Shown: positions 17,004-26,064 of the stretch, piece after piece
Position numbering within the stretch: position 1 is the first letter of the stretch
Layout: each line of letters opens with the position of its first letter
Assembly (NCBI GenBank): GCA_050516505.1
Contig: CP191518.1
Location: 1,612,001 to 1,676,000 of the forward strand
Reading direction: 5' to 3'
Source of the DNA: Scandinavium ludwigii_A
GTDB lineage: Bacteria; Pseudomonadota; Gammaproteobacteria; Enterobacterales; Enterobacteriaceae
Length of the DNA stretch: 64,000 nucleotides
The notes under the pieces: generated by a model
Database searches by the model: none
What the model was told of the DNA's origin: nothing
Seen by the model: only the letters and a program-made list of their open reading frames with translations
Program-made: the position numbers and the translations under genes

Positions 17004-17121
17004 AAGTAAAGTAAATGTTATGTTCTGTGAGAGCCGTAAAAACAATTAACCCGCGCCAGATATATCCTGGTAGATGTTCTTGAAGGTAGGTTTTAAGAAT
17101 ATCCTTAGGATGTCCCTTTTA

Positions 17122-17919
17122 TTATTGGGGAGAACTTATCTTTGGCATCTCACTGATAATATCTGCTAATAGATCGAACAATTCGCTGAATAGATGTTCA
17201 CAGAAGGGCGCAATGAGGGGCATTAACGCGGCCATCAAAATAATACCGACAGTCAGGGTAATCGGGAAGCCAATCACAAACACCGACAGCTGTGGGGCCA
17301 TGCGGTTGAGCATCCCCAGCGCCAGGTTGATGGTTAACAGCAGGGTAATAATGGGCAGCGCCAGCATCAGCCCATTGAGGAAGATAAGCCCACCCGCGCG
17401 GGTGAGGGCCATAAAGGCGTTGCTGTTGAGCGGATGGCCGCCAATCGGCAAGGTGTGAAAGGTATCGACCAGCATTGAAATCAGCCACAAATGACCGTTA
17501 AACACCAGAAACAACAGCATCGCCAGCATATCCATAATGCGGGCCAATACCGGCATGCTCAAATGGCTACTGGGGTCGACGAAGGTCGCAAACGACAGGC
17601 CCATCTGCAGGCCGATCACTTCCCCGGCGGTCCGCACTGCGGCGAACGCAAACTGCATGGTAAAACCGAGCGCAATGCCAATCAGGATTTGCTGTAACGC
17701 CAGCCACAGTGCGTTAGGGGAAAACAACGTCACGTCGGTGGCGGGCAGGGAAGGCGCGATAATAAAGGTGATGATTACCCCGAGGCTCAGCTTGACGCGC
17801 TTGGGCACCGACTTTTCACTCAGGATAGGCGCGGTGGAAATCAGCGCCAGCACGCGCAGCAGCGGCCAGAAATAAAGGCTAAGCCAGTGCAGCCATTGGT
17901 CGCTGGTGACGTGTAGCAT
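17122..17919 (-). CDS. fliR: FliR, flagellar export gate protein
   Basis: 265 residues from Met at 17919 (MLHVTSDQWLHWLSLYFWPLLRV). The open frame continues upstream into fliQ sequence, so this start, 5 bases after the fliQ stop, is the real one. Six or so membrane helices and the conserved FATFVDPSS block. FliR is part of the FliPQR gate complex in the MS-ring pore through which rod, hook and filament subunits pass. It is the last gene of the fliLMNOPQR run. Confidence 0.95.
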   Translation of the reverse strand: MLHVTSDQWLHWLSLYFWPLLRVLALISTAPILSEKSVPKRVKLSLGVIITFIIAPSLPATDVTLFSPNALWLALQQILIGIALGFTMQFAFAAVRTAGEVIGLQMGLSFATFVDPSSHLSMPVLARIMDMLAMLLFLVFNGHLWLISMLVDTFHTLPIGGHPLNSNAFMALTRAGGLIFLNGLMLALPIITLLLTINLALGMLNRMAPQLSVFVIGFPITLTVGIILMAALMPLIAPFCEHLFSELFDLLADIISEMPKISSPQ

Positions 17920-17924
17920 CTGTC

Positions 17925-18194
17925 TTATCCGATGATGTACGGCAGGTTGGTGAACAGCGTTCGCACATAATCGAGCAGCAGGTTCAGCATCCACGGGCCG
18001 GCAACGATAATCGCCACGAATACCGCGATGATTTTTGGAATGAACGACAGGGTCATTTCGTTAATCTGGGTCGCCGCCTGCAAAATACTGATCAGCAGAC
18101 CGGTCACCAGCGCCACCAGCAGCAGCGGGGCGGCCAGCGCCAGCGCAACTTTCATGGCTTCCGTGCCAAGCATCATTACCGATTCAGGGGTCAT
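17925..18194 (-). CDS. fliQ: FliQ, flagellar export gate protein
   Basis: 89 residues: MTPESVMMLGTEAMKVALAL..., two membrane helices (about 15-40 and 50-75) joined by the loop ATQINEMTLSFIPK, typical of FliQ/SctS. Together with FliP and FliR it builds the helical FliP5Q4R1 export channel. It is 11 bases after fliP and 5 before fliR, transcribed as one operon. Confidence 0.96.
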   Translation of the reverse strand: MTPESVMMLGTEAMKVALALAAPLLLVALVTGLLISILQAATQINEMTLSFIPKIIAVFVAIIVAGPWMLNLLLDYVRTLFTNLPYIIG

Positions 18195-18205
18195 GGCGGC
18201 AATCC

Positions 18206-18943
18206 TTAACTGTAGAAACTTTGGGCCAGCGAACCCACCAACAGCTGCCAGCCGTCAACCAGCACGAACAGCATCAGCTTGAACGGCAGGGCAATGGTGG
18301 CCGGAGGCACCATCATCATCCCCAGCGCCATCAGCACGCTGGCGACCACCAGGTCGATAATCAGGAACGGAATAAAAATGGTGAAGCCAATCTGGAACGC
18401 GGTTTTCAGCTCACTGGTGACATACGCTGGCAGCAAAATACGCATCGGCACCGCTTCCGGACCCTGGATCGGCGGGGTATTCGCCAGACGGGCAAACAAC
18501 GCTAAATCTGCTTCACGGGTCTGACGTAACATAAATTCACGCAGCGGCTGCGAGCCTTTATCAATCGCCTGCTCGAGGGTAATTTTGTCCTCGCTGAACG
18601 GCTGATAGGCATCGTTATAAATCTTGTCGATAACCGGCGACATGATGAAAAAAGTCAGGAACAGCGCCAGACCGAGCAGCACCTGGTTTGGCGGGGCAGA
18701 CGCGGTGCCGAGGGCGCTGCGCAGCAGGCCAAACACGATGATGATGCGGGTGAAACTGGTCATCATCAGCAGAATGGCAGGCAGGAAGGTCAGTGAAGTG
18801 ATAAACACCAACGTCTGCACCGGCAGCGACCAGCTCTGACCGCCGTTCGGCAGGGGCTGACTCACCAGGCCCGGCAACTGGGCGAACGCCGCTGGAGACA
18901 ACAGCAGCAGCGCGACAAGCGAAAGGGACAACAGGCGGCGCAT
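18206..18943 (-). CDS. fliP: FliP, flagellar export gate protein
   Basis: 245 residues with a cleavable signal peptide (MRRLLSLSLVALLLLSPAAFA), a feature special to FliP. Hallmark segments: MMTSFTRIIIVFGLLRSALG, PPNQVLLGLALFLTFFIM, a periplasmic loop, and LIIDLVVASVLMALGMMMVPP. Five copies form most of the export gate ring; FliO helps its assembly. Its start touches the end of fliO. Confidence 0.97.
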   Translation of the reverse strand: MRRLLSLSLVALLLLSPAAFAQLPGLVSQPLPNGGQSWSLPVQTLVFITSLTFLPAILLMMTSFTRIIIVFGLLRSALGTASAPPNQVLLGLALFLTFFIMSPVIDKIYNDAYQPFSEDKITLEQAIDKGSQPLREFMLRQTREADLALFARLANTPPIQGPEAVPMRILLPAYVTSELKTAFQIGFTIFIPFLIIDLVVASVLMALGMMMVPPATIALPFKLMLFVLVDGWQLLVGSLAQSFYS

Positions 18944-19326
18944 CAGAGTCTCCCGGGACGCTTGATAACGGATTTCATCAGTGATGCAAAATCGGGGGTT
19001 TCAGGTTTGGGCGCGTCCGGGTCGATAATCGTCGGCGGCAGTTTGTGCAGCAGTGTGACCTGCGTGGCGGTCACACCGAGCACCAGACGGGCATCTTCCA
19101 CATCGACAATCACCACGCGCTCGCGCTGGCCCAGTGCCGCACTGGCGCTGACGTTTAACGCTGTAGTCGCGGTGTTTTTCACGCCGCTAATGCCAAAGCG
19201 TTTTGCGAGCCACGCGGCTATCAGGATCAGCAGAATAATGCCCAACAGCGCGCCGCTGACTTCGATCAGCGGAGACGACGGCGGGGCAGTATTGACCGGA
19301 TGTAACATGCCAGGCTGGGGTTTCAT
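18943..19326 (-). CDS. fliO: FliO, flagellar export gate assembly factor
   Basis: 127 residues. A single membrane span (LIEVSGALLGIILLILIAAWLAKRFG, about 20-45) and a cytoplasmic domain with LGQRERVVIVDVEDARLVLGVT. FliO assists FliP oligomerisation and is not part of the finished gate. A later Met (residue 7) is an alternative start; the first was taken because it starts one base after the fliN stop. The first 20 residues differ from E. coli, usual for this protein. Confidence 0.92.
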   Translation of the reverse strand: MKPQPGMLHPVNTAPPSSPLIEVSGALLGIILLILIAAWLAKRFGISGVKNTATTALNVSASAALGQRERVVIVDVEDARLVLGVTATQVTLLHKLPPTIIDPDAPKPETPDFASLMKSVIKRPGRL

Positions 19327-19327
19327 T

Positions 19328-19741
19328 TTAGCGGCTCAGACGACGCATACGTTCAGACGGCGTGATGATGTCGGTAATGCGCACGCCGTATTTATCGGCG
19401 ACCACCACCACTTCACCCTGGGCAATCAGATAGCCGTTGATCAGGATATCCAGCGGCTCACCGGCCAGACCGTCCAGCGACACCACCGAACCCTGCGTCA
19501 GGCGCAGCAGCTCTTTAATGGTCATCCGGGTGCGGCCCAGTTCCACGGTCAGTTTGACCGGAATATCCATGATCAGGTCGATGTCCTGCAATGTGCCGCT
19601 GACGTCACCGCCGCCCAACTGCTGGAACACCGCATCGGCGGCACTTTTGCTGCCGGTTGTTTTCTGTTCGCTTAACGCTTCAGCCCACATATCGTCCATC
19701 GCACCGCTGTTTTCATCGGACGGATTATTCATATCACTCAT
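19328..19741 (-). CDS. fliN: FliN, flagellar C-ring protein
   Basis: 137 residues. The acidic N-terminal part is followed by the SpoA domain (DIDLIMDIPVKLTVELGRTRMTIKELLRLTQGSVVSLDGLAGEPLDILINGYLIAQGEVVVVADKYGVRI, from about residue 55). FliN forms the base of the C-ring, binds CheY-P and docks the FliH-FliI ATPase complex. It overlaps fliM by four bases (ATGA). Confidence 0.97.
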   Translation of the reverse strand: MSDMNNPSDENSGAMDDMWAEALSEQKTTGSKSAADAVFQQLGGGDVSGTLQDIDLIMDIPVKLTVELGRTRMTIKELLRLTQGSVVSLDGLAGEPLDILINGYLIAQGEVVVVADKYGVRITDIITPSERMRRLSR

Positions 19742-20742
19742 TTGGGCTGTTCCTCATTCAGCGAATTCAAAATCGGGTTGATCAAATGCTCTACGCGCAG
19801 CGCGTATTGACCGTTCACCGTGCCATACTGGCTGGTCAATACCGGCACACCGTCCACATTGGCGATAATGCGATCCGGTTTGTCTATCGGCAGCACATCG
19901 CCTGGCTGGAGTTTTAAGATCTGCGACAGGCGCAGAGAGATGTCGGCAAAATTCGCCACCAGCTCAAGTTCGGAATGTTGCACCTGGCGTACCAGGTTTT
20001 CGCGCCAGTTCTGATCTTCGCTGCGGGAGTTCTCCAGCGGCGGGTTGACCAGCAGTTCGCGCAGCGGCTCAATCATGCTGAACGGCAGGCAAATGTTAAA
20101 TTCACCGGTCAGATTGCCGATTTCCACATGGAATGGGGTATTGACCACAATGTCGTTCGGCGAAGTGGTGATGTTGGTGAATTTCACCTGCATCTCGGAA
20201 CGGACGTACTCCACTTCCAACGGGTTAATCGCTTTCCACGCGTCGCTGTACCCTTCCAGCGCCAGCTTGAGCATGCGGTTAATCACGCGCTGTTCGGTGT
20301 GCGTAAATTCGCGGCCTTCCACTTTGGTCGGGAAACGTCCGTCACCGCCGAACAGGTTGTCGACGGCGATAAACACCAGACTTGGCGAGAACACAAACAG
20401 CCCCGTACCGCGCAGCGGTTTCAGGTGAATAAGGTTCAGGTTGGTCGGCACCGGCAGGTTGCGGGCAAACTCGTGATAAGGCTGAATGCGGATCGCGCCG
20501 ACGGTAATGTCCGGGCTACGACGCAGCAGGTTAAACAGCCCCATACGGAACTGACGGGCAAAACGCTCGTTGATGATTTCCAGCGCCTGCAGGCGTTCAC
20601 GCACCACACGACGCTGGGTATTAGGATCATAGGGACGAATGTCACTCTCGCCGGGAGCTCCGGCCTGAGGTTCATCGCTCTTCTCGCTGTCGCCGTTCAG
20701 CAGCGCGTCAATTTCGGCCTGAGAAAGAATACTGTCGCCCAT
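19738..20742 (-). CDS. fliM: FliM, flagellar motor switch protein
   Basis: 334 residues. The N-terminal CheY-P binding peptide LSQAEIDALLNG (residues 5-16) is followed by the middle CheC-like domain that binds FliG (GGDG near 130) and a C-terminal SpoA domain that pairs with FliN. It sets motor rotation direction. It overlaps fliN and follows fliL after four bases. Confidence 0.97.
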   Translation of the reverse strand: MGDSILSQAEIDALLNGDSEKSDEPQAGAPGESDIRPYDPNTQRRVVRERLQALEIINERFARQFRMGLFNLLRRSPDITVGAIRIQPYHEFARNLPVPTNLNLIHLKPLRGTGLFVFSPSLVFIAVDNLFGGDGRFPTKVEGREFTHTEQRVINRMLKLALEGYSDAWKAINPLEVEYVRSEMQVKFTNITTSPNDIVVNTPFHVEIGNLTGEFNICLPFSMIEPLRELLVNPPLENSRSEDQNWRENLVRQVQHSELELVANFADISLRLSQILKLQPGDVLPIDKPDRIIANVDGVPVLTSQYGTVNGQYALRVEHLINPILNSLNEEQPK

Positions 20743-20746
20743 GGGA

Positions 20747-21214
20747 TTACCGCAGTATGAAAGCTGTATACAGCACGTCAGTCACTTCCTGCTTCGGTTG
20801 GCCCGCCACCAGAGGTGGTGCAAGTGTCTGTTTGATGGCGTTCACCAGGTCTTGTTTCCCGGTATCCGTCGCCAATTTGTTTGCGTCCTGACGGGAGAAC
20901 AGCAGCAGCAAACGGCTGCGCACTTCCGGCAAGTATTCGTTCAGTCGCGACCGGGTCGCCTCATCTTTCAGACGCAGCGTAATGCCAACGTAAAGCACAC
21001 GGTCGGCGTCGCCCAGATTCACCGTAAAGGTATCCAGCGCCCAGAACACCGGCGCCGGTGGCGGCGGAGCCTCTTTCATCGCCTCAGCGGAAGGCTGCTG
21101 CTGCATGCGCCAGTAGCTGTAGCCTGCGGTTGCGCAGGCCGCGAGCGTCACTAGCACCAGCAGCGGGATCCAGATTGAGCGCTTACTTTTCTTTGTTACC
21201 GCGGTGTCTGTCAT
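20747..21214 (-). CDS. fliL: FliL, flagellar basal body-associated protein
   Basis: 155 residues: a short cytoplasmic tail, one membrane helix (SIWIPLLVLVTLAACATAGYSYW, about 12-34) and a periplasmic domain with FTVNLGDADRVLYVGITLRLK. FliL rings the stator units and supports motor torque, mostly in swarming. It is the first gene of the fliLMNOPQR operon, separated from fliK by 105 bases that must hold its promoter. Confidence 0.95.
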   Translation of the reverse strand: MTDTAVTKKSKRSIWIPLLVLVTLAACATAGYSYWRMQQQPSAEAMKEAPPPPAPVFWALDTFTVNLGDADRVLYVGITLRLKDEATRSRLNEYLPEVRSRLLLLFSRQDANKLATDTGKQDLVNAIKQTLAPPLVAGQPKQEVTDVLYTAFILR

Positions 21215-21319
21215 CGGTTACGTCTTTCCTGTATTCGGTACTGCTTATCAGGTGATTATCCCGACTTAAGTCCAGCTCAAAGGGTGGAAAAGACGGGAAT
21301 AATCGTGCTACCTCTGGCG

Positions 21320-22543
21320 TTAGGCGAACGTGTCGACGCTGCCGTTCCCCCGGGCCTGCGCTTGCAGACTCACCGGAACGCTCAGGGTCTCTTCTTCATC
21401 GGCAGCAAATGCGCGACCTTCAGCGGAACGTTGCGAAGAAGACTGACCGAAAGAGGAGTGCTGCTGCTGTTGTCCGGCAAAGCTTTCGCCGCTGACGTTG
21501 CTTTGCGACAGCTGAATGCCGTTATCCGCCAGCTGCGTGCGCAACGTCGGGATCGCCGCTTCCAGCGCGGCGCGCACGTGACTGTGCGGCGACATCATCT
21601 GGATTTGCGCCTGGTTATCATCAATCTTCAGGGTGATATTCACCTGGCCTAAGTTTTCCGGGTGCAGCTTCAGCTCGGCGGTTTGCTGGCCCTGACGGGT
21701 AAACAGCGTGATCTGCTGGCTGACGTTCTGCTGCCATTCCGGCGTACCGAGCTGAGAATTGACGGTGACCACCGGGTGCGTGTTCACCGTGGCGGTGGCA
21801 TTGCTGATCACCGGGGCGATGTTGACTGTCGGCGCGGCGGCAGACAATGAACTGTCGGTATCGGCTTTCGCTGCGGCTGCTGCCACCAGTGGCGTAGTCT
21901 GGCTGGCGGCGACATCGTCAGCCGGAACCGTTTGCAGGCCATGCGCCGCCTGAGGCAAGGTTAATTCTTTCCCCGTGGAATGCCCGGTATTGCCGGTGCC
22001 GACGGTCGTGGCCGCAGAGGCTAATTCTGCAAAGCCTTTCGCAGAAGAACCGGACGCGACGGTCATGCCAGTCGTCGGGGTCGCGGGCAGCGCGGCGGTA
22101 GCGGTCGCCGTGTGCGGCAGCATCGCCATCAGTGCGCTCAAACCGGCCATCTCTTCCTCACTCAACGACGGCTTGTCGTCGCTCTTTTGCCCCTCTTTGG
22201 TCAGCTGCTTTACCACGTCGCTTTTGGCTTCTGGCGTCAGCGCGCTCAACACCGACTGCGCGTCGGTCAGCGTGGTGACGTCGACCTTTTTCGCGTCGGC
22301 ATCAGTTTGCTGCGCCAGCAGTTTGCTGAGCGTGGTTTTGGCCTCGCCCTGAGGCAGTTTTTGGCTCGCTGCCTGGAGGTCGGCCAGCGTCAACTTGCCG
22401 TCTTTACCCGTCTTACCGGACATCGCGCCGGAGAGCAGGGCAAAAAAGTCCAGGGTGCTGTCAGTGGTTCCAGAGGCCGCGCCACTTTGTGCAGAAGAGG
22501 TGATGTCGGTATCACTGACGAGAAGTTTCGGCAGAGTAATCAT
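21320..22543 (-). CDS. fliK: FliK, flagellar hook-length control protein
   Basis: 407 residues, near the Salmonella length. The N-terminal molecular ruler and Ala/Thr-rich middle (about 150-270) are low-complexity; the conserved C-terminal domain runs WQQNVSQQITLFTRQGQQTAELKLHPENLGQVNITLKIDDNQAQIQ..., which touches FlhB to switch export specificity from hook to filament. The tail is glutamine/serine-rich (QQQQHSSFGQSSSQ). Four-base overlap with fliJ. Confidence 0.95.
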   Translation of the reverse strand: MITLPKLLVSDTDITSSAQSGAASGTTDSTLDFFALLSGAMSGKTGKDGKLTLADLQAASQKLPQGEAKTTLSKLLAQQTDADAKKVDVTTLTDAQSVLSALTPEAKSDVVKQLTKEGQKSDDKPSLSEEEMAGLSALMAMLPHTATATAALPATPTTGMTVASGSSAKGFAELASAATTVGTGNTGHSTGKELTLPQAAHGLQTVPADDVAASQTTPLVAAAAAKADTDSSLSAAAPTVNIAPVISNATATVNTHPVVTVNSQLGTPEWQQNVSQQITLFTRQGQQTAELKLHPENLGQVNITLKIDDNQAQIQMMSPHSHVRAALEAAIPTLRTQLADNGIQLSQSNVSGESFAGQQQQHSSFGQSSSQRSAEGRAFAADEEETLSVPVSLQAQARGNGSVDTFA

Positions 22544-22983
22544 TCGGGTTTCCTTAAGGTGGCACGCTGGGCGAACTCATCCATTTTTTTCTGGTCCAGA
22601 CGGTTTTCCGCCAACAGCGTCGCGGCGGCCTGTCTGTCCTGTAACGTCTGCCATGCCTGCAAACGCTGCTTTTTCTCACGCCAGGCGTTCAACGCCTGTT
22701 CGACTTTACGGTTCCACTGCAACAGCTGCTGGCGGTGCTGATCGATAGCCTTTTCCAGGGTCTGAATAAACTGCTGATAGTTCTGCCAGCGCAGGCTGGC
22801 CATGCCCTGAGACATGTTGTCGTTCAGGTTATTCTGGTACTCAAGCTGGTAATCCATCAGCATCTTGAGCTGCTCTTCCGCTTGCAGGCAGCCGCGTCGC
22901 ATCTCACCCAGTTGCAGGGCGGCGTTATCGACGTCTTTTTCGGCCAGTTCTTTCAGCGTGGCTAATGCGCCATGTTCCGCCAT
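22540..22983 (-). CDS. fliJ: FliJ, flagellar export chaperone/ATPase stalk
   Basis: 147 residues, almost wholly helical coiled coil (e.g. EMRRGCLQAEEQLKMLMDYQLEYQNNLND). FliJ sits in the central pore of the FliI hexamer like F1-gamma and links the ATPase to FlhA. Follows fliI by 18 bases. Length matches the family. Confidence 0.96.
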   Translation of the reverse strand: MAEHGALATLKELAEKDVDNAALQLGEMRRGCLQAEEQLKMLMDYQLEYQNNLNDNMSQGMASLRWQNYQQFIQTLEKAIDQHRQQLLQWNRKVEQALNAWREKKQRLQAWQTLQDRQAAATLLAENRLDQKKMDEFAQRATLRKPE

Positions 22984-23001
22984 GATGATTTACTCCTGCT
23001 C

Positions 23002-24372
23002 TCAGGCTGCCGGGAAGATAATCTCAAGTGCCTGAAGTGACTCTTCCCAGTCCGCTTTTTCGAAAATACCCTGTTGCAGAAACGCCTCCAGTTGCGGCCA
23101 CAGCGCGATCGCCTTGTCGAGCATCGGATCGCTGCCTTTGGCATACGCCCCGACGCTCACCAGGTCGCGGTTGCGCTGGAAGCTGGAAAGCAGTTGTTTG
23201 AAGTTTCTCACCCGGGCGTAGTGTTTCTCGGTGATCAGAGAGGTCATGGCGCGGCTGATAGAGGCTTCGATGTCGATGGCCGGATAGTGGCCCGCTTCCG
23301 CCAGACGGCGGGACAGCACGATGTGGCCGTCAAGGATCGCACGCGCGGAGTCGGCGATCGGATCCTGCTGATCGTCGCCCTCGGTGAGCACGGTATAAAA
23401 AGCAGTGACCGAGCCGCCGCCGCTGATGCCGTTCCCGGCGCGTTCAACCAACGCGGGCAGTTTGGCAAACACCGAAGGCGGGTAGCCTTTGGTGGCGGGC
23501 GGTTCGCCGATAGCCAGCGCGATTTCACGCTGGGCCATGGCGTAACGGGTCAGGGAATCCATGATCAGCAACACATGCTGACCACGGTCACGAAAATCTT
23601 CGGCAATGCGCGTGGCGTAGGCCGCACCTTGCATACGCAGTAGCGGCGAGACGTCAGCGGGGGCGGCGATCACCACCGAACGCGCGCGTCCATCGGCCCC
23701 GAGAATGTTCTCGATAAAATCTTTGACTTCGCGGCCACGTTCGCCAATCAGGCCCACCACGATCACGTCGGCCTGGGTGTAGCGCGCCATCATGCCGAGC
23801 AGCACACTTTTACCCACGCCGGAACCGGCGAACAGGCCCATACGCTGACCACGCCCCACGGTGAGCAAGGCGTTAATCGGCCGCACCCCGGTGTCGAGCA
23901 CGTGTTCAATGGCGGTACGCTGCAACGGGTTAAACGGCTGGGTGATGAGCGGGCCGGTTTCGGTGGTGTCCGGGGCGGGCAGGCCGTCGAGCGGTTTACC
24001 CGCGCCGTCGAGTACGCGCCCGAGCAGCGCCGGGCCGAGCGGTAACTGTTTCCCGCTTTGCAGACCGTCGCCGGACGCGTTGCGCGCATACACGCGCGCG
24101 CCAGGCAAAATGCCTTCCACTTCTTCAAGCGGCATCAAAAACAGGCGCTGACCGTTGAAGCCCACGACTTCGCTTTCCACTTCGTGCGTTTCGTTTCCGT
24201 TCTGACGTTCAATAATGCAGGTCGCGCCGAGCGGCAATTGCAGCCCGGTGGCTTCCAGCACCAGACCGGTAGCGCGAGTCAAACGCCCATAGCGCCGCAC
24301 CGACGGCAGCTGCGTCATTTTGGTCTCGAAATTATCGAGCGTAGTGAGCCAACGGGTCAGGCGGGCGGTCAT
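23002..24372 (-). CDS. fliI: FliI, flagellar export ATPase
   Basis: 456 residues from Met at 24372 (MTARLTRWLTTLDNFETKM); upstream in-frame Met at 24402 lies inside fliH and is not used. F1-beta-like: Walker A GLFAGSGVGKSVLLG, Walker B HVLLIMDSLTRYA, and VVGLIGERGREVKDF. Hexameric ATPase energising export of flagellar subunits. Start and fliH stop overlap as TAATG, giving translational coupling. Confidence 0.97.
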   Translation of the reverse strand: MTARLTRWLTTLDNFETKMTQLPSVRRYGRLTRATGLVLEATGLQLPLGATCIIERQNGNETHEVESEVVGFNGQRLFLMPLEEVEGILPGARVYARNASGDGLQSGKQLPLGPALLGRVLDGAGKPLDGLPAPDTTETGPLITQPFNPLQRTAIEHVLDTGVRPINALLTVGRGQRMGLFAGSGVGKSVLLGMMARYTQADVIVVGLIGERGREVKDFIENILGADGRARSVVIAAPADVSPLLRMQGAAYATRIAEDFRDRGQHVLLIMDSLTRYAMAQREIALAIGEPPATKGYPPSVFAKLPALVERAGNGISGGGSVTAFYTVLTEGDDQQDPIADSARAILDGHIVLSRRLAEAGHYPAIDIEASISRAMTSLITEKHYARVRNFKQLLSSFQRNRDLVSVGAYAKGSDPMLDKAIALWPQLEAFLQQGIFEKADWEESLQALEIIFPAA

Positions 24373-25070
24373 TACACTACTCCCGGAGCGGCCAGGCGGC
24401 ACAGCTCCTGCCAGCGGGTGGCGACGCTGGCATCGAGGTCACCCTCGTCGGCGGAAATTTTACAGCCGCCGTGATGCAGTGACGGGTCACCGCGCAGCCG
24501 CCAGCCGTGGAGGCTCAGTGTCGCGCCGACCATATCTTCCACGCGCTGCAAATCGTCAGGATGTACGCGCAGTTGCGGTTTGCCGCTGAACAACGGTTCT
24601 TGTTGCAATAACGCCTGAATCTGTTTGATCAGCGCTGAATTATCGACAATCGGCGCCTGGCCAATCACCTGCCGCGCGGCTTCCAGCGCCATTTGCATCA
24701 GGCGCGAGGCGATTACGCTGTCGAGCGCGTCCAGCGTGTGCTGGAACTCACTGACCAGCTGCTGCATCCGCGCGTGCAGCGGGATCTGCTGCTGCTGCGC
24801 CTGCGCCTGGCCCTGTTCGAGCCCTTGCGCTAAGCCTTCCTGATAACCCTGTGACTGCCCGGCGGCGCGGCCTTCCGCCAGCCCGGCGTTATAGCCCTGT
24901 TCGTGGGCCTGCATCTGAATCTGCGCCAGCTGCTGTTGCTGCTTCTGTTCTTCGGAAATCTCATCCACCGGCGCTTCGACGCGGCTTTCGCTGAACTCCG
25001 GCACAAACGCCTGCATTGGCGGGGCAAGGTCGTCAGGCTGCCAGATTTTCCAGGGTGTGGAATCAGACAT
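24372..25070 (-). CDS. fliH: FliH, negative regulator of FliI
   Basis: 232 residues from Met at 25070 (MSDSTPWKIWQPDDLAPP); an upstream Met at 25091 is not conserved. A glutamine-rich stretch (QKQQQQLAQIQMQAHEQG) and GxxxG repeats (GYNAGLAEGRAAGQSQGYQEGLAQGLEQG, about 60-90) lead into the C-terminal domain that resembles F-ATPase b/delta. FliH dimers bind FliI and tether it to FliN. The start overlaps the fliG stop by eight bases. Confidence 0.96.
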   Translation of the reverse strand: MSDSTPWKIWQPDDLAPPMQAFVPEFSESRVEAPVDEISEEQKQQQQLAQIQMQAHEQGYNAGLAEGRAAGQSQGYQEGLAQGLEQGQAQAQQQQIPLHARMQQLVSEFQHTLDALDSVIASRLMQMALEAARQVIGQAPIVDNSALIKQIQALLQQEPLFSGKPQLRVHPDDLQRVEDMVGATLSLHGWRLRGDPSLHHGGCKISADEGDLDASVATRWQELCRLAAPGVV

Positions 25071-26064
25071 AAGTGTCGTCTCCGCTGCCAATCACCATCT
25101 CGCCGGTTTCCGCTAAACGACGCACAATAAGCAGGATCGCTTTCTGTTCGTTCTCGACCTGAGACAGACGAACCGGGCCACGGTTGGCCAGATCGTCGCG
25201 CAGGATATCGGCGGCACGTTGGGACATATTGCGCAGGAACTTCTCGCGCAGCGGCTGTTCGGCCCCTTTGAGGGCGATAAGCAGGGATTCGGAATCCACT
25301 TCCTGCAACAGGCGCTGGATGCTGCGATCGTCCACTTCGACCAGGTTTTCGAACAGGAACATCTCGTCGATGATTTTCTGCGCCAGCTCGCCGTCGAACT
25401 CGCGTACGGCGGTAATGACCGCTTCTTCCTGCTGGGTTTTCATCAGGTTGATAATTTCTGCTGCGGTTCTCACGCCGCCCATTTTGCTGCGCTTGAGGTT
25501 CTGGCCGTCGAGCAGGTTGTTCAGCACTTCGGTCAGCTCCGCCAACGCCGCTGGCTGCACGCCGCCAAAGGTGGCGATACGCAGCATCACGTCGTGACGC
25601 AAACGCTCGTCGAACAGCGCCAGAATATCCGCCGCCTGGCCACGTTTGAGGTGCACGAGGATGGTGGCGATGATCTGCGGATGCTCGTCGCGAATAAGGT
25701 CGGCAGCGCTTTGTGGCTCCATAAAGTTGAGCGTTTCGATGCCGCTGGTGGTTTCGCGGGTTTCGAGAATGTCTTCCAGCAGGCTGGCGGCACGCTCTTC
25801 GCCCAGCGCTTTCACCAGCACCGAACGCAGGTATTCGTTGGCGTTGACGTTCAGGGCCGCGTACTGCTCGGCTTCCTGCTCAAACTCTGCCAGCACGTCG
25901 GTCAGCTGCTTGTTCGAAATCTGGCGCACGTTGGCCATGGCTGCACTGAGGGTTTGCACCTCGCGGGTATTGAGGTGCTTGAACACCTCCGCCGCGCGAT
26001 CTTCGCCAATGGTCATCAACAGGATGACGCTCTTATCGGTGCCTGAAAGGGTCGTGTTACTCAT
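25063..26064 (-). CDS. fliG: FliG, flagellar motor switch/torque protein
   Basis: 333 residues, armadillo-type repeats. The C-terminal torque helix with alternating charges (FENLVEVDDRSIQRLLQEVDSESLLIALKGA) meets MotA; the middle EHPQ-type motif (DEHPQIIATILVHLKRGQAADIL) binds FliM. The N-terminal domain binds the FliF C-terminus. It overlaps fliF by eight bases and fliH by eight. Confidence 0.97.
   Translation of the reverse strand: MSNTTLSGTDKSVILLMTIGEDRAAEVFKHLNTREVQTLSAAMANVRQISNKQLTDVLAEFEQEAEQYAALNVNANEYLRSVLVKALGEERAASLLEDILETRETTSGIETLNFMEPQSAADLIRDEHPQIIATILVHLKRGQAADILALFDERLRHDVMLRIATFGGVQPAALAELTEVLNNLLDGQNLKRSKMGGVRTAAEIINLMKTQQEEAVITAVREFDGELAQKIIDEMFLFENLVEVDDRSIQRLLQEVDSESLLIALKGAEQPLREKFLRNMSQRAADILRDDLANRGPVRLSQVENEQKAILLIVRRLAETGEMVIGSGDDTYV

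Noticed and set aside
19975..20760. 261-codon plus-strand frame inside fliM
   Set aside because: Shadow of fliM; translation has no family resemblance.
25219..26046. 275-codon plus-strand frame inside fliG
   Set aside because: Shadow frame antisense to fliG with no supporting signal.
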